Of a stretch of 64,000 nucleotides of DNA, positions 33,088 to 44,060 are shown one piece after another (the first letter of the stretch is position 1; each line of letters begins with the position of its first letter). The notes beneath the pieces were generated by a model, which worked only from the letters and a program-made list of their open reading frames with translations, was not told where the DNA came from and did no database searches. This stretch comes from Fusarium oxysporum f. sp. lycopersici 4287 (Eukaryota > Ascomycota > Sordariomycetes > Hypocreales > Nectriaceae): the NCBI RefSeq assembly GCF_000149955.1, contig NC_031000.1:1895178-1959177 (forward strand), written 5' to 3'. Made by a program: the position numbers and the translations under genes.

Positions 33088-33759
33088 TTACCCCAGATCG
33101 GCACTAGCTAACCCCAAGCACCAATAAGCAGCTCGGCTTCGACCAAGACGATACGGACCAAATTTGTTAACCCCACAACCCCATTTTGGTGGCCGATTTG
33201 ACCCAAATCGCCTGCGAATAGTTCTTAGATTCAGCCCTCTTGCCACCTCAAATAGCTCGCTTCCCGGCCCACTAGAGAATAGTCGCTGATAACAGACTCC
33301 TGTTCTCCACGGACTGTTGCTCCTTTCTTCATCTGTCATAGCAGCTGAGCGACGTCCACCTTTAAGTTCCATGTCCCAATCATGCTTAACCCTGAGATGT
33401 TCTCGAATCCGCCTCAACTCTGTGCCCACATATGGGCAATTGGACCGAGACGACGTGCTTTGCTCTGGGATAAACTCACACCGAATACCTCCAGTGCCTA
33501 GCGGACCTAAAGCTGCGATTGGCGGTGCATCATCGGGCCTGGGTGGTAGATTAACGTGGGCCTCTAGCTGACCCTCAAAGATATCATGCTTAGATGCCCA
33601 CTCTTGCGCAAGACTGATCTCCTGACTGTTAAGACTATGCGGAGCACTGCGAAGATGTAGCTTTACTTGCTTCCGCGTACCCATGGTCTGGCATATGCGG
33701 CAGCAGAGAAGCCGGAGTTCTGACTCATATGTAAAGTACTCCATTGCAAACAAATTCAA
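33088..33759 (-). pseudogene. OrsD zinc-finger domain protein, truncated to the N-terminal domain
   Basis: A 223-codon frame. Residues 1-175 form a well-preserved OrsD-type region: YESELRLLCCRICQ, a first CxxC...H (RKQVKLHLRSAPH), DDAPPIAALGPLGTGGIRCE, a second finger ending REHLRVKHDW, and SPWRTGVCYQRLFSSG. The last 45 residues look like random translation. Family members usually continue for several hundred residues, so this is a 5' fragment of the same kind of gene as at 25.1-28.3 kb, though of a different subgroup. It could also be a free-standing zinc-finger protein. The DNA ahead of the start is AT-rich and bordered by the TIR element at 33886. Confidence 0.65.
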
Positions 33760-33885
33760 TAAGATTAAAATATTACATTAACCTTTCAAATTTGTTAATT
33801 GTTATACAGCATTAATGCTTTTCCTGAATCCCTTTGTTCTACATTGGAAGTTCAAGTAGAATTTGACCTGGATGAAATTAGACAT

Positions 33886-34881
33886 GGGAATTGATAGAGC
33901 GGCATGATGTTTTTGATACAGAGGCATGACCTTACAGCGGCATGACTTTCACGGGCTTTGATTCGCTAAATTTTTAATTGTTAGTAGATTATGGATTCTG
34001 CCCCCTGCACTAAAAGTACTACAGCTTTAGCTCCCCACATTTCTTCGACCTTAGTTTCCGAAGCAGTCGTGATAGCTCAAGGCGCGTAGACGCGTTCCCA
34101 GATCCTAACCCAATATGTTTTATCGCTTCCAAAATGTCGTCCCCTACAGTAGAACGACGTATAGGCCTTCGCAGGCCGCGAAGCTCAAGCCCCAGCAATT
34201 AAATACACCGCGAAAAAGGACAGCGAACAAGCCGACAAGCCAGGTTTAGCCCTCCTTTACTCGTAAATCGACCGAACTCTGCAAGCAGTTCCGCCTCAAG
34301 CATCGGTCAATACTATGGGATCAGCGACGAAGACACGCTAAGCAATCTCTTTGCTTCTTATCCACAGACTTTTTCGACCTTCCCACGGCCCCGCGGCTCG
34401 CAGGGCCTCCACGAACCTGTGTGGAATCTGCGGTTTGATCAAGAGATTCACCTTCAAAATGACTTTCCATCAGGGAGAACACGACTTCAGCGAGTCAAAG
34501 CCCTATTCCAGGCCCCGAAATCGATCCTCTATCTAGCATCCGGAGGGCGAGGAGTCAATGGGAGCTAGTTGACAGCGATGAGGATATACTTCCTTCTATA
34601 GTAGTCAGAGTAGAGCCTCAGACATGTTTCCTGAGCAATAAACAGAGCAAGAATCTTCCATTCAAAACGAGGCCTCTTGAGACACCCTGCTATGCCAAGA
34701 TCTTGAGCACTGGGAGGGCTTCAGGCAAGAATAAGGTCCTGTTAAGAGAGCTGGTCACGCTGAGTTCGTCAGGAAGTATATATGGGTCTGCGCGGAACTG
34801 GCCAATTGGATGTTCTAAAAAGTCATGCCGCTGTAAGGTCATGCCTCTGTATCAAAAACATCATGCCGCTCTATCAATTCC
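33886..34881. mobile_element. Non-autonomous TIR element, about 1 kb, unknown superfamily
   Basis: The ends at 33886-33950 and 34818-34881 are inverted copies of a 64-bp sequence starting GGGAATTGATAGAGCGGC and are almost identical. Within each repeat GCGGCATGA occurs twice, separated by ATACAGAGGCATGACC. The interior (996 bp in total) holds degenerate coding traces on the plus strand, including a readable VDSDEDILPSIVVRVEP segment, but no transposase motif I recognise. The bases directly outside differ, so no target duplication was identified. High TIR identity suggests recent insertion. Confidence 0.75.
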
Positions 34882-35653
34882 CTAAATATATCAGATGTTA
34901 TTTCAAATCCAGTGGTTTAGATTTTTCTTAGCATAGAATTTTGGCATATTTAAATAAATCGTTTGGCAGTTTGTCGGATTGCATTTGATTTGTAGGCAGC
35001 GCTACATTTAGCCGTGAGAGTGATAGCCGATGGCTGATAGTGCAGCTTGAAGCCAACTGGGATAAGTGATCGACTGGATTTAAAAGGGATTAAACGAATT
35101 ATTGAATCTACGTGAATCAGCTTTTGTCTCTTAAATTAATACAATACATATTACTAATAGAGAAGAGGCCAGAAGCGACCGGGGCCCTAGGCCCTGTTAG
35201 TAAACATGATCGCAGCTGTGTGTTTACTGGATATGAATACACGGTAGGGCAGTGCAAATACTCAATACATACGAGACCACCCCCTCCCCTCCCTCATTGA
35301 TGCAGGGTTACATTTTAGGTTACGGTGAGTGACAGCAGTGCCATGTATGAAATCTGACCTTTAAGTAATTCTGCCTTACCCCGCTCGTATCGATAGGCTG
35401 ACTTCTCAGTGTTTGGGATGTACATAACTGGGGGACTTTCCACTCAAGGCTTTTCTGCAGCGTTCTATCGTTAAATAGCCCCAAGTGAAACAGAAAGCAA
35501 AAGCCCTGCGGCCTATATTTGATTCCTCTAGCCTAAAATCAGGTTGTTTACCTAAGACCAGTCGTAACAATTCTATTACGGTAAGTTACGAGGGCTAACT
35601 ATGACGTTCATCTTCAGAGCACGGTTAAATATCGTCAGACACCCTTATCTACT
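34882..35653. other. Intergenic; promoter region of the HET gene
   Basis: No supported gene. AT-rich to about 35150, then mixed composition. A CTATATTTG-like element is at 35510-35520. Confidence 0.4.
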
Positions 35654-38054
35654 ATGGAACAAGATCTACCAAGCTTTCAATCTGACGTTACTGCCCTGCA
35701 GCCACACTCTTGTACTTGTTGCCAGAAGCTGCTGATCCATAATATGTCGACCTATGGTAGTGTTACAGGCAAGTTTTCCTATACGAAAGTAGCAGAGATG
35801 GCTTCCTCGGGTTGCCTGCTCTTCCAGACTTTACAAACAAAGTTCGACCGTATCTCATATCCAACTTGTCGAACACGTCATGACTTGACTTTAGAACCAC
35901 GAACTTGGAGTGATGGTGATATATTGCGGGGTCTAGGCTTCAGATGGGAAATGAAGCCAGAAGATCATCAAGTCAGGGGTTACGAGGACGATAAAGAAGA
36001 GAATATGTTATTCGCTTTGGTTCCAAAAGGTGACCAAGATCTCAATCCAGGATGAAATAAAGATATGATCTGTCATGCTTACTAAATCAATAGATAATCT
36101 TGCTCATAAATTTGTTGAGGCTTCGCCTTTCAATCTGCATCCTGGCTCGGCTGAAAGCTTCGCATGGGTTAAAAAGCGGTTTCACAGATGCCGACGCCGT
36201 CATGTCGAATGCGAAAAACGTGCCAGAGAGAATCGACAAAACTTGGCTATGCCGAAGAGACTACTGGACGTAGGTCAACTTGGTGACCCCTTCATCGGGT
36301 TGTTGGAAGCAAGCGACGATGCCAGAGTATCCTTTGCTATTGGCAGTTATGTATGGGGCAACGGCTTAAAAGAGGACGCTATAAAACAAGCTCAAACGAC
36401 CAAGGAAAACATAGGCTACAGAATGGCTTCTGGAATCGAAGCCACAGGCCTACCAAAGAGTATTCAGGACCTCATCGAAGTCACGCGACAGATCGGTCTT
36501 CGATACCTTTGGCTGGATGCTTTCTGCATCGTCCAAGATGACAACGACGATAAAGACCATCAATTTAACTCACTAGCTGAGTTTTACAAGCAGGCAGACA
36601 TTCTAATTTCAGCAGCAAGCGCTTCGGACTGCGGCGAGGGATTTCTACAATCCAGAACAGTTGATCGGTGTTACGGCTCGATCTTTGAGTTGCCTTACGA
36701 GTGGAAAGTTGATGGCCACGAGACTCGAGGATCCTTGCTCTTGTCGGAAATGGACTTGGACGGTTCCACAGACAATGACCCTGTGCATATGCGAATTTGG
36801 ACATTTCAGGAACATCTCGTGTCATCGCGGGTCATTAGCTTTGGCTCTCGACAGATCAAGTGGACATGCCAGCAAGAAAAGAATTCTGTCGATGGTGGCA
36901 ATTACCACGAAATGATAGGTGGCCTGGAGTACAACCTTAGAATAGCATTTTCCCCATCTCGATATCCCTACGAGACTTTAGTGGAAAAGGGATGGAGGGT
37001 TATGAGTTGGATGGAGATCGTTGAGGAATATTCTAAGCGTGACTACTCTCGTCTAGAAGACAGGGTCCCGGCGTTTTATGAAGCTATGTCACTTTTAGCA
37101 CCTCACATGGGCTGGACAAGAGATCAGTGTGTTTATGGAATATGGAAAACTGACGCCAGCCGTCAACTTTTGTGGAAGAAAGACAAGCCTCTGACTACTC
37201 AAGAGGTTGAGGAACTTAAAGTTTCTGCAAAGGATGGAAAACTTGGACCATCGTGGTCTTGGGCGACATTACCCGGCGGAGTTATCTATGATATCGGCTC
37301 ACAGCTTCGCCAACTGGGCGATACTAATCCAACTATCGAATTCCAGAAGATTGATGGTCAACCACCATGCCTCACGATAGAGGGTTTTGTTCAGGAAGCC
37401 GACTGGATTGGGAATTATACAATCGACGTACCAGCCGAGGATGTCCAGCTCTTTCAAGTTGATCTGGATGTCGAAATGCCACCACAGCCAGTATTTTTGC
37501 TTGATTTGTCCGCATCCTATACATCACCATTCAGAACGGCACATCAGAAAGACTTGTCGCTAACGGTCGTACAGGAAGATGACCTTGTTAACTATATTAT
37601 CGAAAGAGAGCGTGCTTTTCAGCCTCTGACGAGGCAGGAAATACACGACTTTGCACAAGCCTTGTCAGCCGTCAACGGGGATATCTCGTATATCGGCAAG
37701 AACTGGGTCGACAGGTTTATATCCCGCCATCAGACTATAGAAATGAAGCCATCGAGAGTCATAGATGCTGCGAGGAAGCGTTGCGTCACGAAGGAGATGC
37801 TTGGGGAGTACTATGACGGTCTCAACTATGTTATCGAGTCCAAAAACATCACACGGCAATATTCATATAACGTAGATGAGACTGGGGTCCAAATAGGGGA
37901 AACCAACGGCGGGACTGTGGCCGGGACCGTCATGACATCTAGTTCAGAGCGTATAAAGTCAGATAATTCGACTTGGAGCTCGATATTGGAGTCTATATTA
38001 GCAGACGGACGGCGTCTCACCCTAACGGTCGTTTTTACCGGCGAAAACCTCTAA
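35654..38054 (+). CDS. HET-domain protein fused in frame to a pogo transposase fragment
   Basis: Exon 1 is 35654-36029 and exon 2 is 36094-38054. The 64-bp intron has GTGACC, a CTTACTAAATC branch site and an ATAG acceptor. The spliced frame is 778 codons. Residues about 20-60 carry a Cys-rich HET-protein N-terminus. Residues about 205-365 are the HET domain (FAIGSYVWGNG, LPKSIQDLIEVTRQIGLRYL, WLDAFCIVQDD, EFYKQADILISAASA and RIWTFQEHLVSSRVI). HET proteins trigger cell death in vegetative incompatibility or related immune responses. From about residue 615 (base 37545) the frame becomes transposase: a Tc5-type HTH (YIGKNWVDRFISRH) and the start of the DDE core (YNVDETGVQIG), ending at a TAA where the transposase continues out to 39 kb. 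The usual HET tail is missing. Whether the chimera is translated is unknown. Confidence 0.8.
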
Positions 38055-39112
38055 GGACAGTGGTTTCCGAGCGTTTTCCCTGCTTGGAAGTACACTACGA
38101 GTCCCTCGGGCTGGTCTAACGCTGACATCTTCCTTAGATGGTTTATGGGGGTATTTATACCAGAGACTACGCCGTCAGATCCGTCCCAATGGAGACTTTT
38201 AGTCCTAGACCAGCACAAGTCACACATAACAGCAGAATTGATGAAAAAGGCTTGGTTGAACAAGATTTGGCTCTCTTGGTTGCCCTCACATTCTTCACAT
38301 ATTACACAGCCGCTCGATATTGCCGTATTTGGACCGTTAAAACGGTACTATCGTCAGTTAACCCGATTTTGGGCCTCATACGAAGCGACCTCGCCACATC
38401 AGCAACAACTATTCCTAAAAGCTTATGAAGAGGCTTCCCAGAAAGCCCTGACTCGTAGGAACATATTGAGTGGCTAAAAAGCCACTGGTCTATTCCCAAT
38501 CGATGTACAGAAGGCGTTGAAGTCTTTGAAGCCCAAAGAGAAGAAACGCAAGTCATTTGAAGGGCCTATAACACCAAGGAAGCGGCAAGTCGTTTCCGAG
38601 ACCGTGTGGGGAACGCCTCAAAGAAGTCATGATATTGAAAAACAGCTCCAAGAGGCTCAAAAAGACGGAAATCCGTCAATCCGCGACTTCAATTGTATCC
38701 TGAAGAAGGCGATGAAGTCTATTGACCAGAAGAACAGTTAGATAGAGCGCCTAGAAGAGGAAAAAGCTGTACTTGAAGCGTCAGCAGCAGTAAAAGCTCC
38801 TACAGGTCGAGTACCCGTTCAATTTGACCCTAACCAAGCTTTTCCTGAGATTGAACAGATCATCACAGCACGAGATCAAGCCGAAAGGAATGTCTTACAT
38901 CAGATCGAGGAAAACAGACGAAAACAACGGAAAAGAAAGCCGCCAAAAACACCAACGGTTGAGAGGACGTTCTTTAATCAGTATCCAAAATCTTAAATTA
39001 ATTGAATAAATACTCGTTGTTGTATATTTGATTGAAGTCATCTACAGATCCGGATGTGAGGTAATCACGGGTGTGCGGGGACTGGGGGTGTACGGGGTGT
39101 TGGGGAAATATG
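37545..39112 (+). mobile_element. Pogo-type element, 5'-truncated, inserted in the HET gene
   Basis: The transposase begins inside its first HTH domain, so the left TIR and N-terminus are missing. DDE motifs appear in order: YNVDETG, then after a TAA (38052-38054) VLDQHKSHIT and ITQPLDIAVF. Further stops lie at about 38475 and 38739. A coiled-coil-like tail ends near 38993. The right end probably carries its TIR within 39063-39112, a G-rich string with GGGTGTGCGGGGACTGGG. The second catalytic motif reads DQH where DGH is usual. Confidence 0.8.
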
Positions 39113-40699
39113 TTAGTACCCAGAGTCATCGTAGTCGTCTTCGGAGTCATCGTCTTCAGAGTCATCGTCATTGTTATCATCCTCGTATGGATCCCAGTCT
39201 TCAATATCAGCATTCTTACCTTCTTCGTCTTCTTCGCTTTCTGTTGCATAGGTTCTTCGATTATCATGAACCGTAGTATTACTAGCGTTATTAATAGATA
39301 GGACGCCAGATATAGTGGGGGAAGGGCCAGTAGGATTATCCTCCTGCCTCTCTATCGCCGGCCAGGTCCCCTTAGAGATTTTAAAGAGGCATCAGATATT
39401 ATAATTCTAGATGCGATCCAGCTTAGTATAAATTTCTGGTCTTACTTTGGCTTCTATTACATCTTTTCGTGTGCTGCTTGCCATATGGTATAGCCGGAAA
39501 ACAAAGGCTAAGAATTGTTTCTGGGTCCTCTTGTACCTCACCTTGCTATTTTTATCCGCCATAAGAGCGAAGGGGGACTCTCGATGACTTTGCAGCCTCG
39601 AACTAAGTAGCCAGCAAAGGATGTTGTGGCTAGTGCTGCGAACTGTATTCTCACAATGATCTATGATAGAATCGAATGCTCCCATAATGTATAATATCTT
39701 TTGTTCGTCTTCTTGAGGGCTCACAAAGTTTAGAGTTTTATCTAAAGCACCCTGTCCTAAGATATAATCGGTGTTCAGGCAGTGGCGATTAGGTGGTCTC
39801 GTCATCGCCTGCAGTACATCTCGTCGGGAACCCCGATAGACAGAAGACCATTGCGTCCTGTCTAACCACAGACTCGTGGCGGCGAAAGTCTCTCTAGAAG
39901 CATTATTGCCAGTCATATAAGACTGGTTCAAAGCATTTTGATATCCAGCCTCCCGTTCCATAATTTGTTGTAGATGGGTGGCCCTTTCGGATGTAAGATC
40001 CCGAGGCGCTACCTGTGGTTTTGTAGGAGTTCGTTTCGCCTTCAGTGCGCTTGCATTGCATCTTTCGGTTTTGAAGTTGACTTGGAACCATCTGCTGCCT
40101 TCTCGAGAAGGAAAGAAACGCTGACATGCTACCCCTTCAATCCATGGTACATTATCAGTCGATGAAAGCCCTTCTGCTGGCCTTCCTATACTCCTAGGAT
40201 TGACCCAGCCATGAGATTTACGATAATGTTCCTGCATCGCCTGCAGCTGACGGACGTTGAAGTTATTGCATTGTCGGCATTTCAGTACGTCGAGTTTTGG
40301 TGGGGCAAGCCAAGAGATGGGCTCGGTCGTTGGCGGTGGATACTGCAGTTGGGGTAGCTCAGTCCGACTTCGCAGCACGTTCGGTATCATTTTAATCTCC
40401 GTAGTCAGTCGGCGTCGAGTTCCCAGATCAACATCGGCATGCTTTTGGGAAAGATGTGTGGCCGTTTCGCCAGCTAAACACGCATACTGACACGGTTGGC
40501 ACACGATAACTCGATATTCTGAAAGAAGAACAAAAGGATATATAGGGTTGGAACAGCCCAGCTCTGTGAAAAGATTGCTTGCCATGCCTTGGCTCGTCAG
40601 GAGGTTCTGATTCTCGAATACGGTCTGCACAATGTCTCGAAGTACAAAAGGTTGAAGTCTGAGCAGGAGCTTTACGCGGTACGTTCTGTGTATGGCCAA
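39113..40699 (-). pseudogene. OrsD zinc-finger protein, N-terminal half, cut short at the pogo element
   Basis: The 40699-39407 frame (430 codons) has an OrsD region: YRVIVCQPCQYACL, a finger ending HLSQKH, KLDVLKCRQCNNF, QEHYRKSHGW and VPWIEGVACQRFFPS. It is followed by the helical region IMGAFDSIIDHCENTVRSTS, clearly homologous to ALDRLLDQCGETVRRTD of the 25.1-28.3 kb gene. Beyond a stop at 39407 another frame (about 39395-39113) adds an acidic linker (DDDSEDDDSEDDYDD), again as in the other copy. The recombinase-like half that should follow is absent; the sequence meets the right end of the pogo element there. An intron or frameshift near 39400 links the pieces. Confidence 0.7.
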
Positions 40700-42438
40700 A
40701 TCTCGACGTGTAACCCTGGTCCAATCACAGACCAGAGTCGACCCCCAGCGAAACTCAAGGCTACCCCGCGACTAGTGACTTTAGTAAATTCAAGTCTACC
40801 CCCGGTCAAAAAATCAAGTCTACCCCTTGTAAAGTGGGGCAAAATAAATCAATTCTAGTAGAATTGATTTTGGTATGTAGGACTAGGCTGCTTGTCCCTC
40901 CATGATCTGATGTACTACAATGCACGGTCCATGCAGCATAACCAATCATATTACACGATCCCAATCTCAACGACCGCATCAAAAAAAATTGGCCAAACTT
41001 CAAACTTATCGCAACGCTTCAATCTAGCTTGGAACTTATTTATGGCTTGGGTAATTACTTACTTAATTGTTATCTTTCAATATATACCACTTTGGGCAAT
41101 TTTAATCGGCGGGTTCAAATGAGCTTGCCCCCTCTGTTTGCTAAATGAGCTTGCCCCCCATACTTCAATAGCGCCATTTTATTTTATATGGGATTCTAAA
41201 TGATTTAGCCCGCAAGATCACTTCTGAATGGTTGATAGGTTGGCATCCCTTCTGTACCTTATCCCCGTAAGTGATCAGGCATCATAGTGGCTGCCAATTC
41301 TCTCAAATGAAGTGATTGATCACATCTTACATATTCGGTACATTCTGCCTACCCATGGCGATCGCGGCCTTTGATTCAATGGCAAGCCGGAAAAATGAAA
41401 CGGGGCCTCTCTCGGCATTGACCATTCCCGAGCAGGATACTCAAACATTCAGGACAGAGGAACCAATCAACAACGATTCGTAGCGCACGTTGATATCATA
41501 GGAATGTAGCTTTGCAGAACGCCCGTGAAGATCCGATAACAGAATCAGCAGGTGGATGCAAACGAGCCGTGTCGCTATGCCATTGCCATTTGGCGTACGA
41601 GCATCGGCGATTCCAACACGGCAGTCTTTCCTATTTACCTCGGTCAATGAGTAAGGTGGTCATAATCCTGATTTACCGTAAGCCACAGCTGAAGCAGCGG
41701 TGCTTCCGCCTGCAGCTTACGGAGTGCACCTGAGACACAGTGACGATGATCCCCCGGCTCCCCGCACTCAGCTGTCAAGGCGGCAGCCACAGGACGAATC
41801 TTCAACGGACACAGACAAGTGCCGACTTCCGAGGCAACCTAAGATCCAGGTGCTGATTAAATTGGCCTTCTGTGTGGAGCCTATCCTAGAAGTATACAGG
41901 GCGACGATCATCTGTAGGGCGGTGACAACTGGACAACCTGTCAAGGCGGGACGGGACGGAAAGGGCCCACTCGAGCCGCGTCTTAGTGGGACGGCCCAGT
42001 GGGAACGTTTGTTTTGGCAAATAGCTCGATGCCGCTGCCGTCCCATCTCTGCCTCTTATGGCCAGGTGTCATAAACTCGAAGGTCAATTGGTGTCTGTTA
42101 TCAGTGTCACGACCCAACCCCTCGACTACCGCCAAATTTTTGAGCAAGTTTTCAAGCTGACACAGATTCTCAATGTCTGAGGCCTCCTTAGTCCGATCTG
42201 CAGACTGAAACCCGCGTAATCCCGCCCTACATCTATTCGTTCACCCGGTACCAGAGTTCAAAGACATTCATAATTTCAATGACGTCATTGGAAACCGAAG
42301 TCTAAGACACCGAAAATTTACTAGTCTCTATGGCCACCAAGACAGTCTAGGGGAACACAAATCGGGTTAAGGCGGTTTTGCGGTGAATGATAACTTCTGT
42401 CAATTACGTAGGTACTTGAGGAAGTAATCCTGTCCGTC
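40700..42438. other. Intergenic; short direct repeats, no gene
   Basis: 40741-40836 contains three variants of CAAGTCTACCCC, and 41116-41152 has two copies of AATGAGCTTGCCCCC. Both look like subterminal repeats of lost DNA transposons. An 8-10 bp hairpin, ATCAATTCTAGTAGAATTGAT, is at 40848-40868. Frames at 41700-42075 are not convincing. Confidence 0.5.
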
Positions 42439-42446
42439 TATATAAA
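42439..42446 (+). promoter_or_regulatory. TATA box of the small secreted protein gene
   Basis: TATATAAA, 115 bp before the ATG at 42561, followed by a C/A-rich leader (CATCTTCCCAGATACACC). Confidence 0.65.
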
Positions 42447-42560
42447 CTGGCCAAAACACCACACCAACAGGATATTTCTAGCATCAGATCAAAACACATC
42501 TTCCCAGATACACCCATTACCACTATCACAAAGTCTTTTCAAAACCACACTTCATTTACC

Positions 42561-42821
42561 ATGCGTTTCCTTAAGGCTCTCCTTCTTGCTGTTCCTGCTG
42601 TCTATGCCTGCGGTGATAACGCTTATAGGTGTAAGAACCCAGACAAAACCGTTAGCGAGATGTATAGGGTCACCAAGAACATCTGTGATGAACTTAAAGA
42701 AGATACCTGCTGGTGTTATCATTGGGCCGAGGACTACTGCGATCCATTTGGCGATAACATCAAGAAGTTCAAGCAGAAGTGCGAGGACTATGGCGAGAAC
42801 TGGTACTGGTCTGAGTGCTAA
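42561..42821 (+). CDS. Small secreted cysteine-rich protein (86 aa)
   Basis: A complete single-exon gene. Residues 1-16 (MRFLKALLLAVPAVYA) are a clear signal peptide, and the mature part of 70 residues begins CGDN. It has eight cysteines, in the order CX6C, IC, TCWC, YC, KC and a terminal C, so four disulfides are possible. The mature chain is aromatic and acidic (CWCYHWAEDYCDPFG, WYWSEC). This is the profile of secreted effector-like or antimicrobial proteins, but no named family is recognised. A canonical TATA box and leader support expression. A sister-like secreted gene lies convergently 0.7 kb downstream. It is free of stops and so not RIP-damaged, in contrast to much of the neighbourhood. 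Confidence 0.82.
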   Translation: MRFLKALLLAVPAVYACGDNAYRCKNPDKTVSEMYRVTKNICDELKEDTCWCYHWAEDYCDPFGDNIKKFKQKCEDYGENWYWSEC

Positions 42822-43528
42822 GCTAGGTAGGTATGGAAGGCTACAGAAATTCAAAACACTATAAATCACTGCTAACAGGCCTTTAATAGTACTAAGCCAA
42901 ATCAAGCCAGTGTTGGGGTAGGGTTCAACGGCCATCTTGCCTCGTGAATTGGTGGTTCTGGGATGATGGGACCGACGTTATCTAGCTGGTTAGTGCTTGT
43001 ACGGAAATATCAGTTGTTGATTTAGCATTAAAAAGTTCCAAACCACAAATACAACGCTCTCTTCTCTAAAATAGACCTCCTTATACCCTTGTGATCACTA
43101 TGATGCAGCCTCAATGACCATTAGATAACCCTAACGATTGCTGCAGAACGAACAAAACTTCTGTTAGCCGGGATATTTAGGAAGTTAAAGAAATTACAAA
43201 GTCAAATGCGTGCAGTCAGTTGCATTCGGGTTGTGAGTACTGTTGTAGGTCAGTCTATTGCAGGTATAGCTATCTATTTGTTGTTTTCTAGTTGAAATAC
43301 GCTTTGGGCCGTGGGTATCAATAAGGAACACACCTTGCCATATCTAGGAACAACCTTTTGTTCTCTCACAGCGACCCATCTCAGCAATCGTCATCTCTGG
43401 CGTCGTGTTTCATAAAAAAGATACTAGAAGTCCATGGCCCTCCATATCACCAAAGACTCCGCGAAAATTCTTGTTCACCAAATCTGATTGCCAGAATAGA
43501 CAGAAATACCCTAGCTTACTTTGATAAA
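42822..43528. other. Intergenic between convergent secreted-protein genes
   Basis: Shared 3' region. AT-rich, with no coding frame supported. Confidence 0.5.
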
Positions 43529-43912
43529 TCACAGATAACCCCAAGACGACGGTGAATCCCACTTGCAGAAGTTGAGGCCCAACAGAACTCCATGAGCGGC
43601 CCAATCACCCCCATCCCATCCATCATAACATCCGTTTACAACCTCCTCAAAGGCTTCCTCACAGGCTTGCTTAGTGACAAAGTTTCCAATCTTTCCAACA
43701 TTTCCAGTTCGTCCACTAGAGTCATTGAAGTCTGTCCAGTCCCCCTTATACTTGTTCCAGTTGTTAGAGCAATATTCAGTTCCAAAGCGCTTGAACTGGC
43801 TCTTGGAAACACAGTCTAGTTTATGGGCACCTTCTGCATGGTTGTGACAGCGGCCTGCAAGGGTGCTGGAGGTAAACGCAAGAATGCAAGATACGGGCAG
43901 AGAAAGTTTCAT
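43529..43912 (-). CDS. Small secreted cysteine-containing protein (127 aa)
   Basis: Begins with a signal peptide (MKLSLPVSCILAFTSSTLAG), cut probably before RCHNH. Six cysteines remain in the mature part: RC, LDC, TEYC, QAC, NGC and NFC. The order (C, C, FGTEYC, ACEEAF, NGC, and a Gly-rich loop before LGLNFC) resembles small fungal effector-like beta-sandwich proteins that end in an NFC or NFCxW motif. No exact family can be named. The last 11 residues after NFC are atypical, so a 3' intron near 43560 is possible. A TATA-like TTATAAAG lies 140 bp upstream at 44053-44060. Confidence 0.75.
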   Translation of the reverse strand: MKLSLPVSCILAFTSSTLAGRCHNHAEGAHKLDCVSKSQFKRFGTEYCSNNWNKYKGDWTDFNDSSGRTGNVGKIGNFVTKQACEEAFEEVVNGCYDGWDGGDWAAHGVLLGLNFCKWDSPSSWGYL

Positions 43913-44052
43913 GCTGGAGAGCTGTACTGCTGGTCAGTATACGAGGAACGCTCTGAGCATGGGAAACAATACCAGAAGATGCGATGAGTTTGGAGTGTGT
44001 TGTGGTTGTTGACGGATGGATAGTTGGCGAAGGTGCCGCCAGCGTTGAGCCT

Positions 44053-44060
44053 CTTTATAA
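44053..44060 (-). promoter_or_regulatory. TATA box of the 43.9-kb secreted-protein gene
   Basis: TTATAAAG on the minus strand, about 140 bp before the start codon, followed by a C/A-rich leader. Confidence 0.5.

Noticed and set aside
41700..42075. 124-codon plus-strand frame
   Set aside because: Residue use looks random, a similar-length frame exists on the opposite strand, and no motif is visible.
42552..42935. Minus-strand hydrophobic frame of 127 codons overlapping the secreted-protein gene
   Set aside because: It is the exact antisense of the 86-aa secreted cysteine-rich gene, which has a signal peptide, TATA box and fungal leader. The hydrophobicity is a by-product of the complementary codons.
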